Shown here piece after piece: positions 12,347-23,930 of a DNA stretch of 64,000 nt. Where the stretch lies: contig JAGFNQ010000715.1 of the NCBI GenBank assembly GCA_024364735.1, forward strand, positions 1-64,000, given 5' to 3'. The notes beneath the pieces were generated by a model. It saw nothing but the letters and a program-made list of their open reading frames with translations, was not told the origin of the DNA and ran no database searches. The DNA comes from Boesenbergia rotunda (lineage: Eukaryota; Streptophyta; Magnoliopsida; Zingiberales; Zingiberaceae). Numbering within the stretch: position 1 is the first letter of the stretch; each line of letters opens with the position of its first letter. The position numbers and the translations under genes are program-made.

Positions 12347-13475
12347 TGTTGAGGCAATCTGTGATCCGGAGTAATCATGTGTTTTGATGTTTGGGCAAAG
12401 GGTTTAAGTTAGGCTTTCTCTTGTGTACTAATGTGTGTATGTGAGTGTGCAGGTTGTACAGGTTCACATATATTGACTTGGCTGGACGGCTTTGGTATGG
12501 TGAAGGGTTGCATGGAGACAAGCTGGAGGCTTGTGTGCACCCGAGGGACCTGATATAGCAGGGATGATGAGCCGAGGGGTACGGACTTCGAGGAGTACGT
12601 GAAGGATGGCATGGAGATAAGCTAGAGGCTTGTGTGCATCCAAGGGACGAGGGTCGAAGATGAAGAGGGCGCGAAGGCAATAGTCAAGGCTGCTGGTGAA
12701 GAGTCAGCTGAGGTGAGGGACAAGAGCCGAGGGAGGAGGACTCCAAGGGCAAGCCGGGAAGTGAACTTCAAAGGGCACACGTGAAGGGTGGCATGGAGGC
12801 AAGTCGAGGACTTGCATGCGCATCCGAGGGACGACAGCCGGTGGAAGAGGACTTCAAGGGGCAAGCAAAAGGAGTGGACCTGAAGGCACGCGTGGAGGAG
12901 GGTCAAGAGAGTGAGTAGGAGTGTTGTTGTAAGCTGGGCAGTCGACTGGGGTTGTCCAGTCGACTGCCAAAAATCATAGTAGGTTCTGGACCCTGGACCA
13001 GTTGACTGCCATTTTGGTAGTCGACTGGTAAGTCGCCAAAATTCGAACGTTGGGATGTCAACGGTCGAATATGAGTGGTGGCAGTTGACTGCCCTAGAAC
13101 CAGTCGACTGCCAGCGGGTTTTCCAGCCCGAGTTCTATTTAAAGAGGACTCGGTTAGGGATGGGTTTCTTGACGAAACTCGCTTGGGTAAAATGAGTTAG
13201 TAGTCTCTTGTGCCCAGAAAGTGTCCAAGGTGTTGTGGCGAGGTTTCTCCACCCACAAGGATCGACGAGGGCTAGCCGGAGGTTATCCGGGGAGTGATCC
13301 ACCAACGGATTCTTGGATTAGTCACCCGACCGGTGTGGATACCAAGTAAAATCGATTTGTTAGCGTTGTTTGCTCTTTTTATTATTGTTTCCGTTGTGCA
13401 ACTAACAACGTAGGTACAAGAACGAACCAGGAATCGTTATTCACTCCCCCTCTAGCAGACATAATCGATCCTATA
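12347..13475 (+). repeat. 5' LTR of element A
   Basis: Starts TGTTGAGGC and ends CCTATA. The first half has diverged repeats of about 110-120 bp around GGAGGCTTGTGTGCA and GGCATGGAG. A cluster of CAGTCGACTG palindromes follows (12930-13115), then TATTTAAA (13136-13143) as the likely TATA box. The end has the CACTCCCCCTCTAGC word also seen at the ends of X and, in part, B LTRs. Confidence 0.93.
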
Positions 13476-13477
13476 GT

Positions 13478-13489
13478 TGGTATCAGAGC
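13478..13489 (+). other. primer-binding site of element A
   Basis: TGGTATCAGAGC, two bases after the LTR, complementary to initiator tRNA-Met. Confidence 0.92.
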
Positions 13490-13548
13490 AAAGGACCGCT
13501 CTTGATCGGACTAACCGCCAAGAGAGCACACGCTAGAGGGAAAACAAA

Positions 13549-15153
13549 ATGGAAGATAAGTTAGGGGGACAACATCTACACTCCGCCGGCCTACGACCAT
13601 GACGATTTCGGGTATTGGAAGTCATGGATGGAGACGTGGTTCGGAATGGAGTGGGACCTTCGGATTGCACTTGAAGAGCCCTTTGAGATTCCAAAGGATA
13701 AGCATGGGAAGAGGCTTAGACCTAGATATTGGAATCAAGAACAAGAAAATCAATCCAAGGCAAATAAAAAGGTAATTGACATATTGCTTAATACTTTGCC
13801 TACTAATGTTTTGAATGGTATAGGAACATACAAAAATGTACATGAATGGTGGATCAAAGTAGAAGAATTTCATAAAAATCCTACACGATGTCAATTAGTG
13901 GAAGAATCTGAGGAAGTAAGCTCGATAGCCCAAGAGGAGGAAGAATTAAGTGAAAGATCATCAACCTCCTCAAGAGAAGAAGAGGAAGCATCAATCTCAA
14001 GAATTGAGGGGGAGGAGAGACCCTCAACTATACCGGATCAAAGGAAGCATCGACGTCATCCAAGGTTGAAAAAGGAGTCAACCAAGCATCCACCTCCACC
14101 AAAGCCAAATCAAAGGATCATATAACATGCTTTTGGTGCAATGAAAAGGGGCACTACAAGGACAAGTGCCCGAAAAGTAAAATGGAGGTAAAATCTAGAC
14201 TCATTTCAATTCATTTAAATTCTAACATGAAGTGTAGGATTGGGGAAGCCCAAGAGAAGAAGAAAAGAATTAGATGCTTCACGTGTGGTGAAGGGCACTA
14301 CCACACCAAGTGCCCAAAGAGAGGAGAGCTCAAGAATATGGAGCACTTGAGGAGATGGGAGAAAGGGCAAAGGAAGAAGAGAAGCTTACAACAAGGAGAA
14401 ACTCCAAGGGTAAGGGAGGTAATTCCTAACCCTAGGATAAAGTGCAATTTAAATTCAAGATCCTCCTTGCATGATAAAAATAGAATTAACCATTCATCCA
14501 TGCATACTAGTATTAATGAAAATTGTCTGCTTGTGCATAACCATGGTTTTAGATATAATAGGACTAGGGTTAACAAGGTAGATCGTAACCGTAGGAAAAG
14601 CATGCATCATGATCCACCTAGGACCTTTGTACCTAAGGAACAAGGCACTAAGCCCAAGAAGGGAAGGAATGTGCCTAGAAAGGAGGATAGGTCTAGGAAT
14701 GTCCAAAGTGGACATATGGACTCTAGGTTTAGGAACCTAGAAAGGAAAAATCAAGCATTAAAGGGAAAGCTTGATAGGTTAGAGAAAACCCTAGAGAGAT
14801 TCACTATTGGATCTAAGGGTTTAGATATGGTGTTGGGTGGTTTAAACCACACCAATGATAGATCGGGATTGGGATACCGGTCTAAGAACTCCCATGCCAA
14901 GGGAAGGAAATATGCTAGGGTAGCATATGATTATAGCAAGAAGGGGGAGTCCAAAAATGGCAAGGGGATGTCATTTAAAGGGGAAAAGAAGGACTTAACC
15001 AATGACGAGGTGTCTAAGGTTAAGAGTGTCAAGTTTGTAGGCCAAGAGTCACCGGTGGAACACCGATGTGGCCTAGTGATGATTGAGTCACCTAGGGAGG
15101 TGGCTAGGACTAAGAGCTCAAGGGGGAGCTCTAGGAGCTTTTGGGATATATAG
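13549..15153 (+). pseudogene. element A gag, frameshifted
   Basis: SIRE-like gag in at least three frames. An ATG at 13549 opens a short frame, but the conserved gag start (YDHDDFGYWKSWMETWF, about 13593-13645) is one base out of frame with it. The next piece, 13628-14125, carries a Ser/Glu-rich linker. A further shift precedes the first zinc knuckle, CFWCNEKGHYKDKC (about 14127-14170), and the long C-terminal frame ending at 15153. The second knuckle reads CFTCGEGHYHTKC and lacks one residue between the second Cys and the His, so it should not form a normal CCHC site. The C-terminal part has a heptad-rich segment (LERKNQALKGKLDRLEKTLERF) and a GSKGLDMVLGG motif shared with the gags of element B and the A-family copy at 62808-64000. 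Confidence 0.87.
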
Positions 15154-16221
15154 TGAATGGACCTTGGAAGGGGGTGATCCTAGAGGTCTAGATGGACCAT
15201 GGAGTGTGCCAAAAGAATTGGAGACGGACTTGAGTCTCAATTCTTGGGCTTTGGCACGGGGTTTTTGAGTTTCATGCATGGAAATATGACATTAGGGTCA
15301 TATTGCATGAAAATTGATTTTTGATGTGTAATTGACATGTAAATCAATGCTAGAGACGCATTGTGGGTGGGTATTGGCAGTAACATCAAGAGGAAACCAA
15401 AACTAGGACTTTAGATCAAGAGTTTATTGAACTTGTTAGCTAGTTTTGGGTTTTGTGTCAAACTTGAGAATGATGATAGATACATTTTGGAATATATTTT
15501 TCCCAAGTAGGTATGGTTACCACAAACCTCTCCACAAAATTTAGAAATTTTTGGAGATTTATGGAATTTTTGGCGCATTTCTGAATTTTGTCAGAAATGC
15601 TGAAATTTCAGACTTTCAGAGTATCAGTCGACTGCCAGGGGGACAGTCGACTAGTCAATGCTGAGTTTTGTATTAGCAGTTGGTTTGGTGTCCAAATGAT
15701 GTAAAACAAGTGTATGGGGGGCTAGTACACTATGTTTAGGATCATTGGGGATTAAAAGAACCGATAATTGGGTTATTATTGGGTTCTTTTTGATGTTAGG
15801 CGAAGGGGGAGAAGTGTTGGGTTTAATTTGGAAAACCAAACATACCTTTGCAACAAACCCTAGGTTTAGGGGGAGTTGAGATTAAGGGAGAGCATGGTTG
15901 CTCCATGCTTGGCGTAAGAGGAACCTTGGAGAGGTTCTTAAAAGTCTTTGTAAGTCCAATGGAGGGGGAGCTTTGGAGAAGCTTTAAAAAGCCAGTTTTG
16001 GTGAAATTTCCTAACTTAGAGGGTTAGGTGTAGGGAGCCTTGGGATAGGTTTTAAAAAGCCCGTTTAGGAAATTCCTAACCTGGAGGGTTAGGTGTAGGA
16101 TGCCTTGGGATAGGATCCATGTATACATTGCATATGCATTTATTTAGCATTATTCTTGCTATCTATTACTCTTTGTTTTCCCTAACTTAAACGTATTGCC
16201 AAACATCAAAAAGGGAGAGAT
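15154..16221 (+). other. element A 3' non-coding region and polypurine tract
   Basis: About 1.07 kb between gag and the 3' LTR with no pol remnant. It contains paired CAGTCGACTG-type words at about 15625-15657 and short repeats around AGGGTTAGGTGTAGG (about 16020-16105). The purine tract AAAAAGGGAGAGA directly precedes the LTR. Confidence 0.8.
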
Positions 16222-17350
16222 TGTTGAGGCAATCTGTGATCCGGAGTGATCATGTGTTTTGATGTTTGGACAAAGGGTTTAAGTTAGGCTTTCTCTTGTG
16301 TACTAATGTGTGTATGTGAGTGTGCAGGTTGTACAGGTTTACATATATTGACTTGGCTGGACGGCTTCGGTATGGTGAAGGGTTGCATGGAGACAAGCTG
16401 GAGGCTTGTGTGCACCCGAGGGACCTGATATAGCAGGGATGATGAGCCGAGGGGTGAGAACTTCGAGGTGTATGTGAAGGATGGCATGGAGACAAGCTGG
16501 AGGCTTGTGTGCATCCAAGGGACGAGGGTCGAAGATAAAGAGAGCGCGAAGGCAATAGTCAAGGCTGCTGGTGAAGAGTCAGCTGAGGCAAGGGACAAGA
16601 GCCAAGGGAGGAGGACTCCAAGGGCAAGCCGGGAAGTGGACTTCAAAGGGCACACGTGAAGGGTGGCATGGAGGCAAGTCGAGGACTTGCATGCGCATCC
16701 GAGGGACGACAGCCGGTGGAAGAGGACTTCAAGGGGCAAGCAAAAGGAGTGGACCTGAAGGCACGCGTGGAGGAGGGTCAAGAGAGTGAGTAGGAGTGTT
16801 GTTGTAAGCTGGGCAGTCGACTGGGGGTTGTCCAGTCGACTACCAAAACTCATAGTAGGTTCTGGACCCTGGACCAATCGACTGCCATTTTGGCAGTCGA
16901 CTGGTAAGTCGCCAAAATTCGAACGTTGGGATGTCAACGGTCGAATATGAGTGGTGGCAGTCGACTGCCCTAGAACCAGTCGACTGCCAGCGGGTTTTCC
17001 AGCCCGAGTTCTATTTAAAGAGGACTCGGTTAGGGATAGGTTTCTTGACGAAACTCGCTTGGGTAAAGTGAGTTAGTAGTCTCTTGTGCCCAGAAAGTGT
17101 CCAAGGTGTTGTGGCGAGGTTTCTCCACCCACAAGGATCGACGAGGGATAGCCGGAGGTTATCCGGGGAGTGATCCACCAACGGATTCTTGGATTAGTCA
17201 CCCGACCAGGGTGGATACCAAGTAAAATCGGTTTGTTAGCGTTGTTTGCTCTTTTTATTATTGTTTCCGCTGTGCAACTAACAACGTAAGTACAAGAACG
17301 AACCAGGAATCGCTATTCACTCCCCCTCTAGCGGACATAATCGATCCTAC
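16222..17350 (+). repeat. 3' LTR of element A
   Basis: Same length and order as the 5' LTR; ends CCTACA. TATTTAAA lies at 17012-17019 and CAGTCGACTG palindromes at about 16812-16990. Several differences from the 5' copy are C/T or G/A changes, including inside the palindromes. Confidence 0.93.
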
Positions 17351-17436
17351 ACTTCCATCCTGCTTTTCCAGTAGGAGAAATCTTCTCCACTGAAAAGAGG
17401 AGGTCTGGCAATGCTGAATCCCTCTTGCATGGCCAT
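17351..17436 (-). pseudogene. element B gag, N-terminal piece
   Basis: The minus strand from ATG 17436 encodes MAMQEGFSIARPP and then a GEDFSYWKSRME-type gag start. It breaks in mid-codon at the CTTCC target duplication (17351-17355) and continues at 12346. This gives the start and orientation of element B and shows that A inserted into it. Confidence 0.88.
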
Positions 17437-17664
17437 TTGAATTGTAACTGAAAAATTAAAAACAAAAACTTGTTCCAAGACTGAGTCTTGGATTAGTAAT
17501 GCAGGAAGAAAATATAGTAACGAAAAGAAACAAAATCGAGTAGTGTTGCACCAACCTCGATTAACGAGAAAGATTCGAAAAAAAATTAAAAATTTTGTAA
17601 ATCCGAAAAAGAACTCTCAAACTGGTGGTTGCACCAAGTTTGAGCCACCCACTCTGATACCACT
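17437..17664 (-). other. element B leader and primer-binding site
   Basis: Reading leftward from the LTR edge, TGGTATCAGAGT occupies 17662-17651 two bases after the LTR, a one-base variant of the usual tRNA-Met site. About 200 bases of untranslated leader follow before the gag ATG. Confidence 0.85.
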
Positions 17665-18906
17665 TGTTGGATCGAAGAAAATCGATAGAGGGGGGTGAAT
17701 ATCGATCTAGAAATTTTTCGAAAAAGTAGAGAGAAATACGCAGTGGAAAACAAGAAAACAATCACTAACAATTTTTCTTTTTACTTGGTTCAGAGTCGCA
17801 GTCGGCTCCTACTCCAAGGCTCATGGTCCTTAACCGTTTACGTTGGGTAATTCTATATTCGTAAAAATCTTTTACAAGTTCGAGTACTGATATAGAATTG
17901 AAATTTGAAAGTACAACACTTTTCGTAAATTAAAAGTTACCGACGCCCGAGGTGGATGAAGTTCGGAGCAACGGGTCGTCGTCGGCGCTGGAATCATGAA
18001 GTCGGAGCTTGTCGGAGCGTAGCGCTTGAATGAAAGTGTTTGGAGCGATGTGAGCGAGATTGTTTAAAGCCTTGGGGGTGAACCCCTATTTATAGCAGCC
18101 ATAGGGGCGCCTGTATCGATGGGGGCGCCTGACACGTGGCCTCTCCTGCACGAACTCCAATCCGCAGGCTCGGTCAGCGCTTATCCCCTTCACTGGGGCG
18201 CCTGGGCTGATGGGGGTGCCTGTGTTAACACAGGCGCCTGAGCCGACTTGGTCCAGAGGCTTCGTGGCAGTTTGCTTCGATGGTTTTTTTTTTGCCTTGA
18301 ACTAGGGAGCCCGTATCCATCCGAGCGCCTAGCCCAGTGAGGCGCCTCACTCCATTGAGGTGCCTGAGTTGCAGAGACACCTTTCCTTCATTCCCTGCAA
18401 CCAAGGTTAGTTCCAAAACACAAGAAGCAAATATATTAGACATTATTTACAGCCTAAGCTGTCTTAGTTCTAACTTTGGGTCTCCCAAATGGAACCCTAG
18501 GTCGAACCGACGTCTACTATTCCCTCGCATGGGGAACGCGTCCTCACCTACTCCTCTCAAGAGAGTTTACCTTTTGCCAACTGGCTCCTCCGGTTGGACT
18601 TTTGCCCAATCCTCCCGATCAGGTCTTCGTGCCCAGTCTGCGACAAGGACTTCTTGCCCAACTTCAGGTCAGGTCTTCGGTGCCCAGCCCTTTGCCAGGA
18701 CTTCTTGCCCAGTCCTCAACTAGGACTTCTTGCCCAGCCCTTTGCTAGGACTTCTTGCCCAGCCCTTTGTCAGGACTTCTTGCCTAGTGTACCTAGGACT
18801 TTCCTGCACACTTAGTAAGCTTGTTAGATCACAATAACACCTTAACTTCTGAATCCTTTTCCATTATCAAAATACAGGTTTGACTTAGGTGCTTCCGGCA
18901 CCAACA
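17665..18906 (-). repeat. 5' LTR of element B
   Basis: On the plus strand it starts TGTTGGATCG and ends GCACCAACA. Read on the minus strand it has three modules. The first is a 25-bp minisatellite (AGGACTTCTTGCCCAGCCC type, about 18820-18590). The second is a cluster of GGCGCCTG/AGGCGCCT palindromes (about 18360-18100). The third is a TATA box from CCTATTTATAG (about 18088-18098), followed by the transcript region. The partner LTR is not in the window. TGTTT at 18907-18911 would be its target duplication. Confidence 0.82.
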
Positions 18907-21840
18907 TGTTTTCTCTGCTAAGCTATGAATTTTAATCAATCAACACCAACACGGAGAGCACTTCCAATTGGCCAAGGCTACATTTGGTGACATTGTTCCA
19001 CAATACATTCTTGTCAAAAACAGTGCCCATGGGGACTTTTGTTCTCTGAATCTAAACTAGAGCTTCATAGAAGTAGCTGTAGCTACATCCGATAGCCTCC
19101 TCACACCCAATCCCCCTTCTAGTTTGGGTTTTCAGATCTCATCCCAAGCAACCCAATGAGCTTTCTTATTTGAATTTGTTCTCCCCCAGAAAAAATTTGC
19201 AAACAATATTTCTATTTGATTCAGTACTGAGAATGGTGGGAGGAGAACCTATAGAGTATAAAAGGGGAGCGAAGCTAGTACACTTTGTATGAGTACCAAG
19301 CATCCACCATGCGTTAACCTCTTGATGTTCCACCCATCGAGTCTCTTCCTAACCTTCTTAACTACAGGCTAGATATAACTTTATTTTTTGTTTCCAACAA
19401 CGATAGGGACCCCTAAATACATGATAGGAGGATGACCCTCCATAAACCCAGTAGTAGCAGCAATTAGGTCCCTTCGGGTGCTAGTAATACCTTTGGCAGG
19501 GAAAAATAGACTCTTAATAGCATTGATAGATTGTCCTTAACAAATCTCATACGTATCTAAAAATTTCTTGACTCTCTTGACATTGTTGATGGACTCATTC
19601 TTTAAAATCATTATATCATTAGCATATGTCAAGTGAGATATTTTAGCATCACATCCTGAAACAAAATATAGTTGTGGGAATTTGTTAAACAATTCATCTA
19701 GCCCTCTAGACAAGAAATAAATAGCAATGACAAATAGTAGGGGTGAGATGGGATTACTCTATCTCAAACCTTACTTTGAATGAAAGAATCCAACCAAATG
19801 TCCATTAATTCGAATAGAAAACCAACACTCAGCAATACAATGCTTGATGAGTCCAATAAATGGCTCCAAAAACCCAAATGCCTCCATGATTTTGAACAAA
19901 AAGCTCCATTGAACTCTATCAAAAGCTTTGGTCATATCTAGTTTCAAGATTAGGTTGCCACCCCTAACGTGATAGTTGCACTTGTGATTAAGTTCTTGGG
20001 CCAATAGAATATTGTCCGAGATCAATCTACCTGCCACAAAGCCATTACGAGGGGGATATAATTCTATCCATAATTTGTCACAGCCTTGTAGAGATTAATT
20101 TAGAAATAATCTTGTTGGAGGCATTACACAAACTAATAGGTTTAAAATCTCTCCATTATTGTGCATTGTCTACTTTGGGAATCCAAACTATAGTAGTAGC
20201 TACCATTCCTTTTGGCATTGAACTCCCCTGAAAGAAATCCAAAACGGCCTCATATATATCTTCCTTGATTATTTCCCAACGGATCATGTAGAATTCTACC
20301 AAAAACCCATCTAGACCAGCTGTTGTCCTTCTGCATCTCCCAAATAACTTGCTTTATCTCCTCTAAATTCAGTAATGCATAAAGGCCAACATTATCTTCA
20401 GAAGTGATTAGTGCTGGAATATGATCAAAATTCATAGAATTGCAGTTGTATTCCTCTCCAGTCAGCAACTTCTCAAAATAATCTGCACTTGAGGCATAAA
20501 TGCTCTGGCTTATCCAAGCAAACACCATCCTCCCATATTCGAAAAATCCTATTGACCATTCTTCATTTTTGTGCCAAGCTATGGAAGAATTTTGTGTTTC
20601 TTTCTCCTTCACCCACCCACTTCACCGCAACCCTCTGTTTCCAAAAGGTCTTTTCCATATTCAGTGTTTGGAAGAGTAGAGCTTGATTTTTAGCCTTGTT
20701 TATTTTGTTTGCTTCCAAAGGGTCCAAGTTGAATGCCCTCTCTACAGCCGCAAAACATTCTTTCTTGATATTGTCATGTATATTCCTGAAAACTTCCCAA
20801 TTCCACCACTTTAAGTACACTTTAAGTCTCTTTAGTTTGGACTATAATTTATTAAGCCCAAACCCAACAATCGGTAGCATCCAATTAATGCTCACAGTTT
20901 GCATAAAATTGTGATGTTTGATCCACATGTTCTAAAATCTAAATGAAGTTGTCGGTTTTGGGAATTCAGGGAAAGTAATAAGCAAAGGGCAATGATAGGA
21001 AGTTTCCCTTCTTAGGTGTTCCACGCGCACAGAAAATTCATGGTTATCCCAGGAAGGTGAAATGAGAATTCTGTCCAAGCACTTCCAGATTCTGTTGTTC
21101 GTCCATGTGAATCTGTCACCCACAAATCCAACATCTAACAATCCAGCTAACATCAGAAACCCATTAGAATTGTTTACTAGTCCCAAGTTAGAGAGGGAGC
21201 CTTTAGAGTGTTCACTTAGGCTAGAAACCAAATTAAAATCTCCACCAACTAATCAGAATTCATCGTTATTAGGTCTGATTTCTAATAATTTCTCCCATAG
21301 GGCATATCTCTCCACTTGTGTACACTTAGCATACACCACAATTACTATCATGCTAATAGGGAAAATATGAGAGCGTAATTCCAAGTGAAGGAATTGTTCA
21401 TGGTCTAATAGAACCTTACATTTTATGTTGGAGTCAAATAAAAACCATATTTTCCCAACAATTGGCCATGACGGAAATCTCATCCTATGAAAAGAAGATA
21501 CCTGTTTTGTTGTTGTAGAAGATGATCGCCTTGAAGTCATCTCCAACGTTCTCAAAGCTTTTTTTACTGTTCGGGGAGGTTGCGGCTTCAACACCGCCGC
21601 ATAAGAAGCTTTGGCAGGGCCTAGGGTAGCATCAATCCTTGGCTCTAGCAGTTTAAGGTTGGAAACGTAGAGTGAGGGGAAGTGGGAGGGGTCGAGAGGC
21701 TCCATTGCCGGCGGGTGGGAGGCGCCGGCGGCAAGCGCCGCGAGTGGAGGGCTTGCGTGCCCAAGTTCGGCGCAGAATCCCAAAATCGCCTCCAAATTTG
21801 CCAAGGGGGAGAGAGTCGTCCAGCAGTAAGGGAATTAGAA
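18907..21840 (-). pseudogene. decayed L1-type LINE (endonuclease plus reverse transcriptase)
   Basis: A non-LTR retrotransposon remnant. From the right, an alanine/proline-rich N-terminus (21804-21560) is followed by an apurinic endonuclease-like part: GKIWFLFDSN, ALWEKLLEIRP, then a GGDFN-type site at the gap near 21240, and GDRFTWTNNRIWKCLDRIL. The first endonuclease motif is missing. An RT region follows (KLDMTKAFDRVQWSFL at about 19900-19950). LSRGLDEL, SHLTYANDIMI in place of the catalytic YADD motif, and MYLGVPI are readable to about 19400. Many stops and shifts break it. B's LTR adjoins its left end, so B probably inserted into it. Confidence 0.85.
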
Positions 21841-21849
21841 GGAACTATA

Positions 21850-22790
21850 TATAAAAGACATTCGTCTTCTTATATTACAAAATATAGATTCGGGTAAGGA
21901 TTTAGTAAAAATGTCAGTTAGAAATAGTTTTGATTCAATATAGTTAATTTTATTTTGAAAAAGTTTAAGTTAATTTTTAAAAATGAGTTAATTTTTGAAA
22001 AAATATTTAAGTTAATTTTTGAAAAATATTTTAATTTTGAAAGATATTTAAATTAATTTTTGAAGAGTTTTTATAAGTTATAAAAAAATTATTTGAGTTT
22101 AAGAAATAAGTTCTTAATTGAGTTTAAAATTAAGTTTTTTATTTAAGTTTGAAAATAAATTTTTAATTAATAGAAATCAATTTTTAATTAAGTTAAAATA
22201 GGTTTTTAAGTTAAAAGTGAATTTAAGTTTTAAATTTAAGTTTTCTTAAAATTAAGTTTTTAAGTTTTATAATAAGTTTTTAACTTTTTTTTATTTTTTA
22301 AATAAGTTTTCCTTTAAGTATTAAAAGTAAGTTTTAAGTTAAAAATAAGTTTAAGTTTTCAAGTAAGTTTTAAAAATAAGGTTAAGTTTCAAAATAAGAT
22401 TTCATTTAAGTATTAAAAATAAGTTTTTAAAGTTAAAAATAAGTTTTAGGTTTTGAAATAAGTTAAATTTAAGTTTTTTTAATTAAGTTAAATTTAAAGT
22501 TTTTAATTAAGTTAAAAATAATTTTTTAATTAAGTTATATTTAAAGATTTTAATTAAGTTAAAATTAAATTTAAAGGTTTAAATTAAGTTGAAAATAAAT
22601 TTTTAATTAGGTTAAATTTAAATTTTTTAATTAAGTTAAAAATAAATTTTTAATTAAGTTAAATTTAAAGTTTTTAATTATGTGTTTAAGTAACCTTGGT
22701 TAAAATTGACTTTGAACTTATTCGGTTTAATTTGGTTTAGGTTTTAATTTAATTAGTTTAATTTGTTTTAATTTGGTTTTAGCTTAATTT
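21850..22790. repeat. AT-rich degenerate minisatellite
   Basis: Nearly all T, A and a little G, with words such as TTAATTAAGTTAAAAATAA recurring at irregular steps of about 30-45 bases. There is no coding sequence. It may be the decayed body of the neighbouring retroelement. Confidence 0.7.
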
Positions 22791-23930
22791 TCATCTCACC
22801 CAGGGATTTGCAAACAGGATAATCCAATGGTTTGTTATGAGATCAATTGTTTAATTATCAGGGGTAGTTTTTAACTTGTGTTTGATTTAAGCGTTCTTGA
22901 GTAAGCTCCCAGGTTGTGATGAGTCACATGAACATCATTAAAAGTAACCAAAATCCTAGACAGAGCTTCCCAACTGTTCTCACCCAATGGTATGATATTG
23001 TCCAATTGAGGCCTAAGTTCTCATGATTTTGCTCTTGAGCTCTACCCTAATAATCCCCTCCTCCTCCCTCAAACAAAAGACCACAGGCCCCACTTAAGTG
23101 GAAAGTCTTTCTGTTTTATGTCCAATCCTCGACCCACTAAGACTTTGTACCTCTCGATCGACCCGACCTACTAGGACTTCACTACCTAGTGTCTGGTCCT
23201 TTTGATCAAGACACGGAAGCTCACACTTTCTTTGTTCAAGGCTTATCCTATATGGTTAAATCTGGATCATAGCTCTAGCTCGTACTTCTTTTGGCAGTTA
23301 GTTCGATGAAGAGCAACCTCTAATCTGATCCTAATTGTTAGGACTAAAAGGAATTTAAATATCTCCACAATTGTATGATATTATCTACTTTGGGCCTAAG
23401 CCCTTATGGTTTTGCTCTTGGGCTTTACTCAAAATGTCTCATACTAATGGAAATATCTTTCTCTTATAAGCTTATAATCTTTCTTATGTGTTTTCAATAT
23501 GGGACTATGTTTGCAACCTTGAAACACCAACAACATGGATACCATTAAAATAACCATAATCCTAGACAAAACTTCTCAATTATTCTCACCCAGAAGACTT
23601 AGTATTTAACTTAGACCCTTAATAAGTTAGAACTAACTCTGATTTAACTAATCCTAAGTACCCAAAAGGGTAGGTTGAGTTATTGAGTTGACAACTAGTT
23701 TGTCACCTCCTATTGGTTAAGTTTGTTATTTAGGAAGTGAATTTGATCTTTAAGTATAAAATATTGGTTTAGTCATACTTGCTTTGTTAAGGAAGCTTTC
23801 GTGAACCATGGTTGGACTTGATTACTAATATTTTGACTAAGTAATGATAAATAAGATTTGTTTGTTGACTTGATTTTGTATCCGAACCCAGATTTGTTGT
23901 ACATAGTCCATTGAGATCCAAGCATCATGT
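22791..23930. other. repeat debris without a gene
   Basis: I see no ORF of note. CACCTACTAGGACTTC-like words near 23100-23210 resemble the minisatellite unit in B and X LTRs, so this could be a worn LTR or leader of a SIRE-like element. Confidence 0.35.

Larger units (their letters stand above)
12347..17350 (+). mobile_element. element A, complete gag-only SIRE-like retrotransposon
   Basis: This is a complete non-autonomous copia-type element of 5004 bp: LTR 12347-13475, primer-binding site 13478-13489, gag 13549-15153, a non-coding stretch, a purine tract, LTR 16222-17350, and 5-bp duplications CTTCC. Both LTRs are 1129 bp long and differ at roughly 35 positions by eye (about 97% identical). 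There is no sign of protease, integrase or RT, so it must have been moved by enzymes of another element. A second member of the family lies at 59476-64000 on the minus strand. Confidence 0.93.

Noticed and set aside
16284..16937. 217-codon minus-strand ORF in the A LTR
   Set aside because: A partial equivalent appears in the 5' LTR at 12409-12906; it is antisense to the element and made of repeat units, so it is not a gene.
18337..18815. Plus-strand ORFs rich in LLAQ/DFLPS repeats
   Set aside because: They only read through the B LTR minisatellite against the direction of the element.
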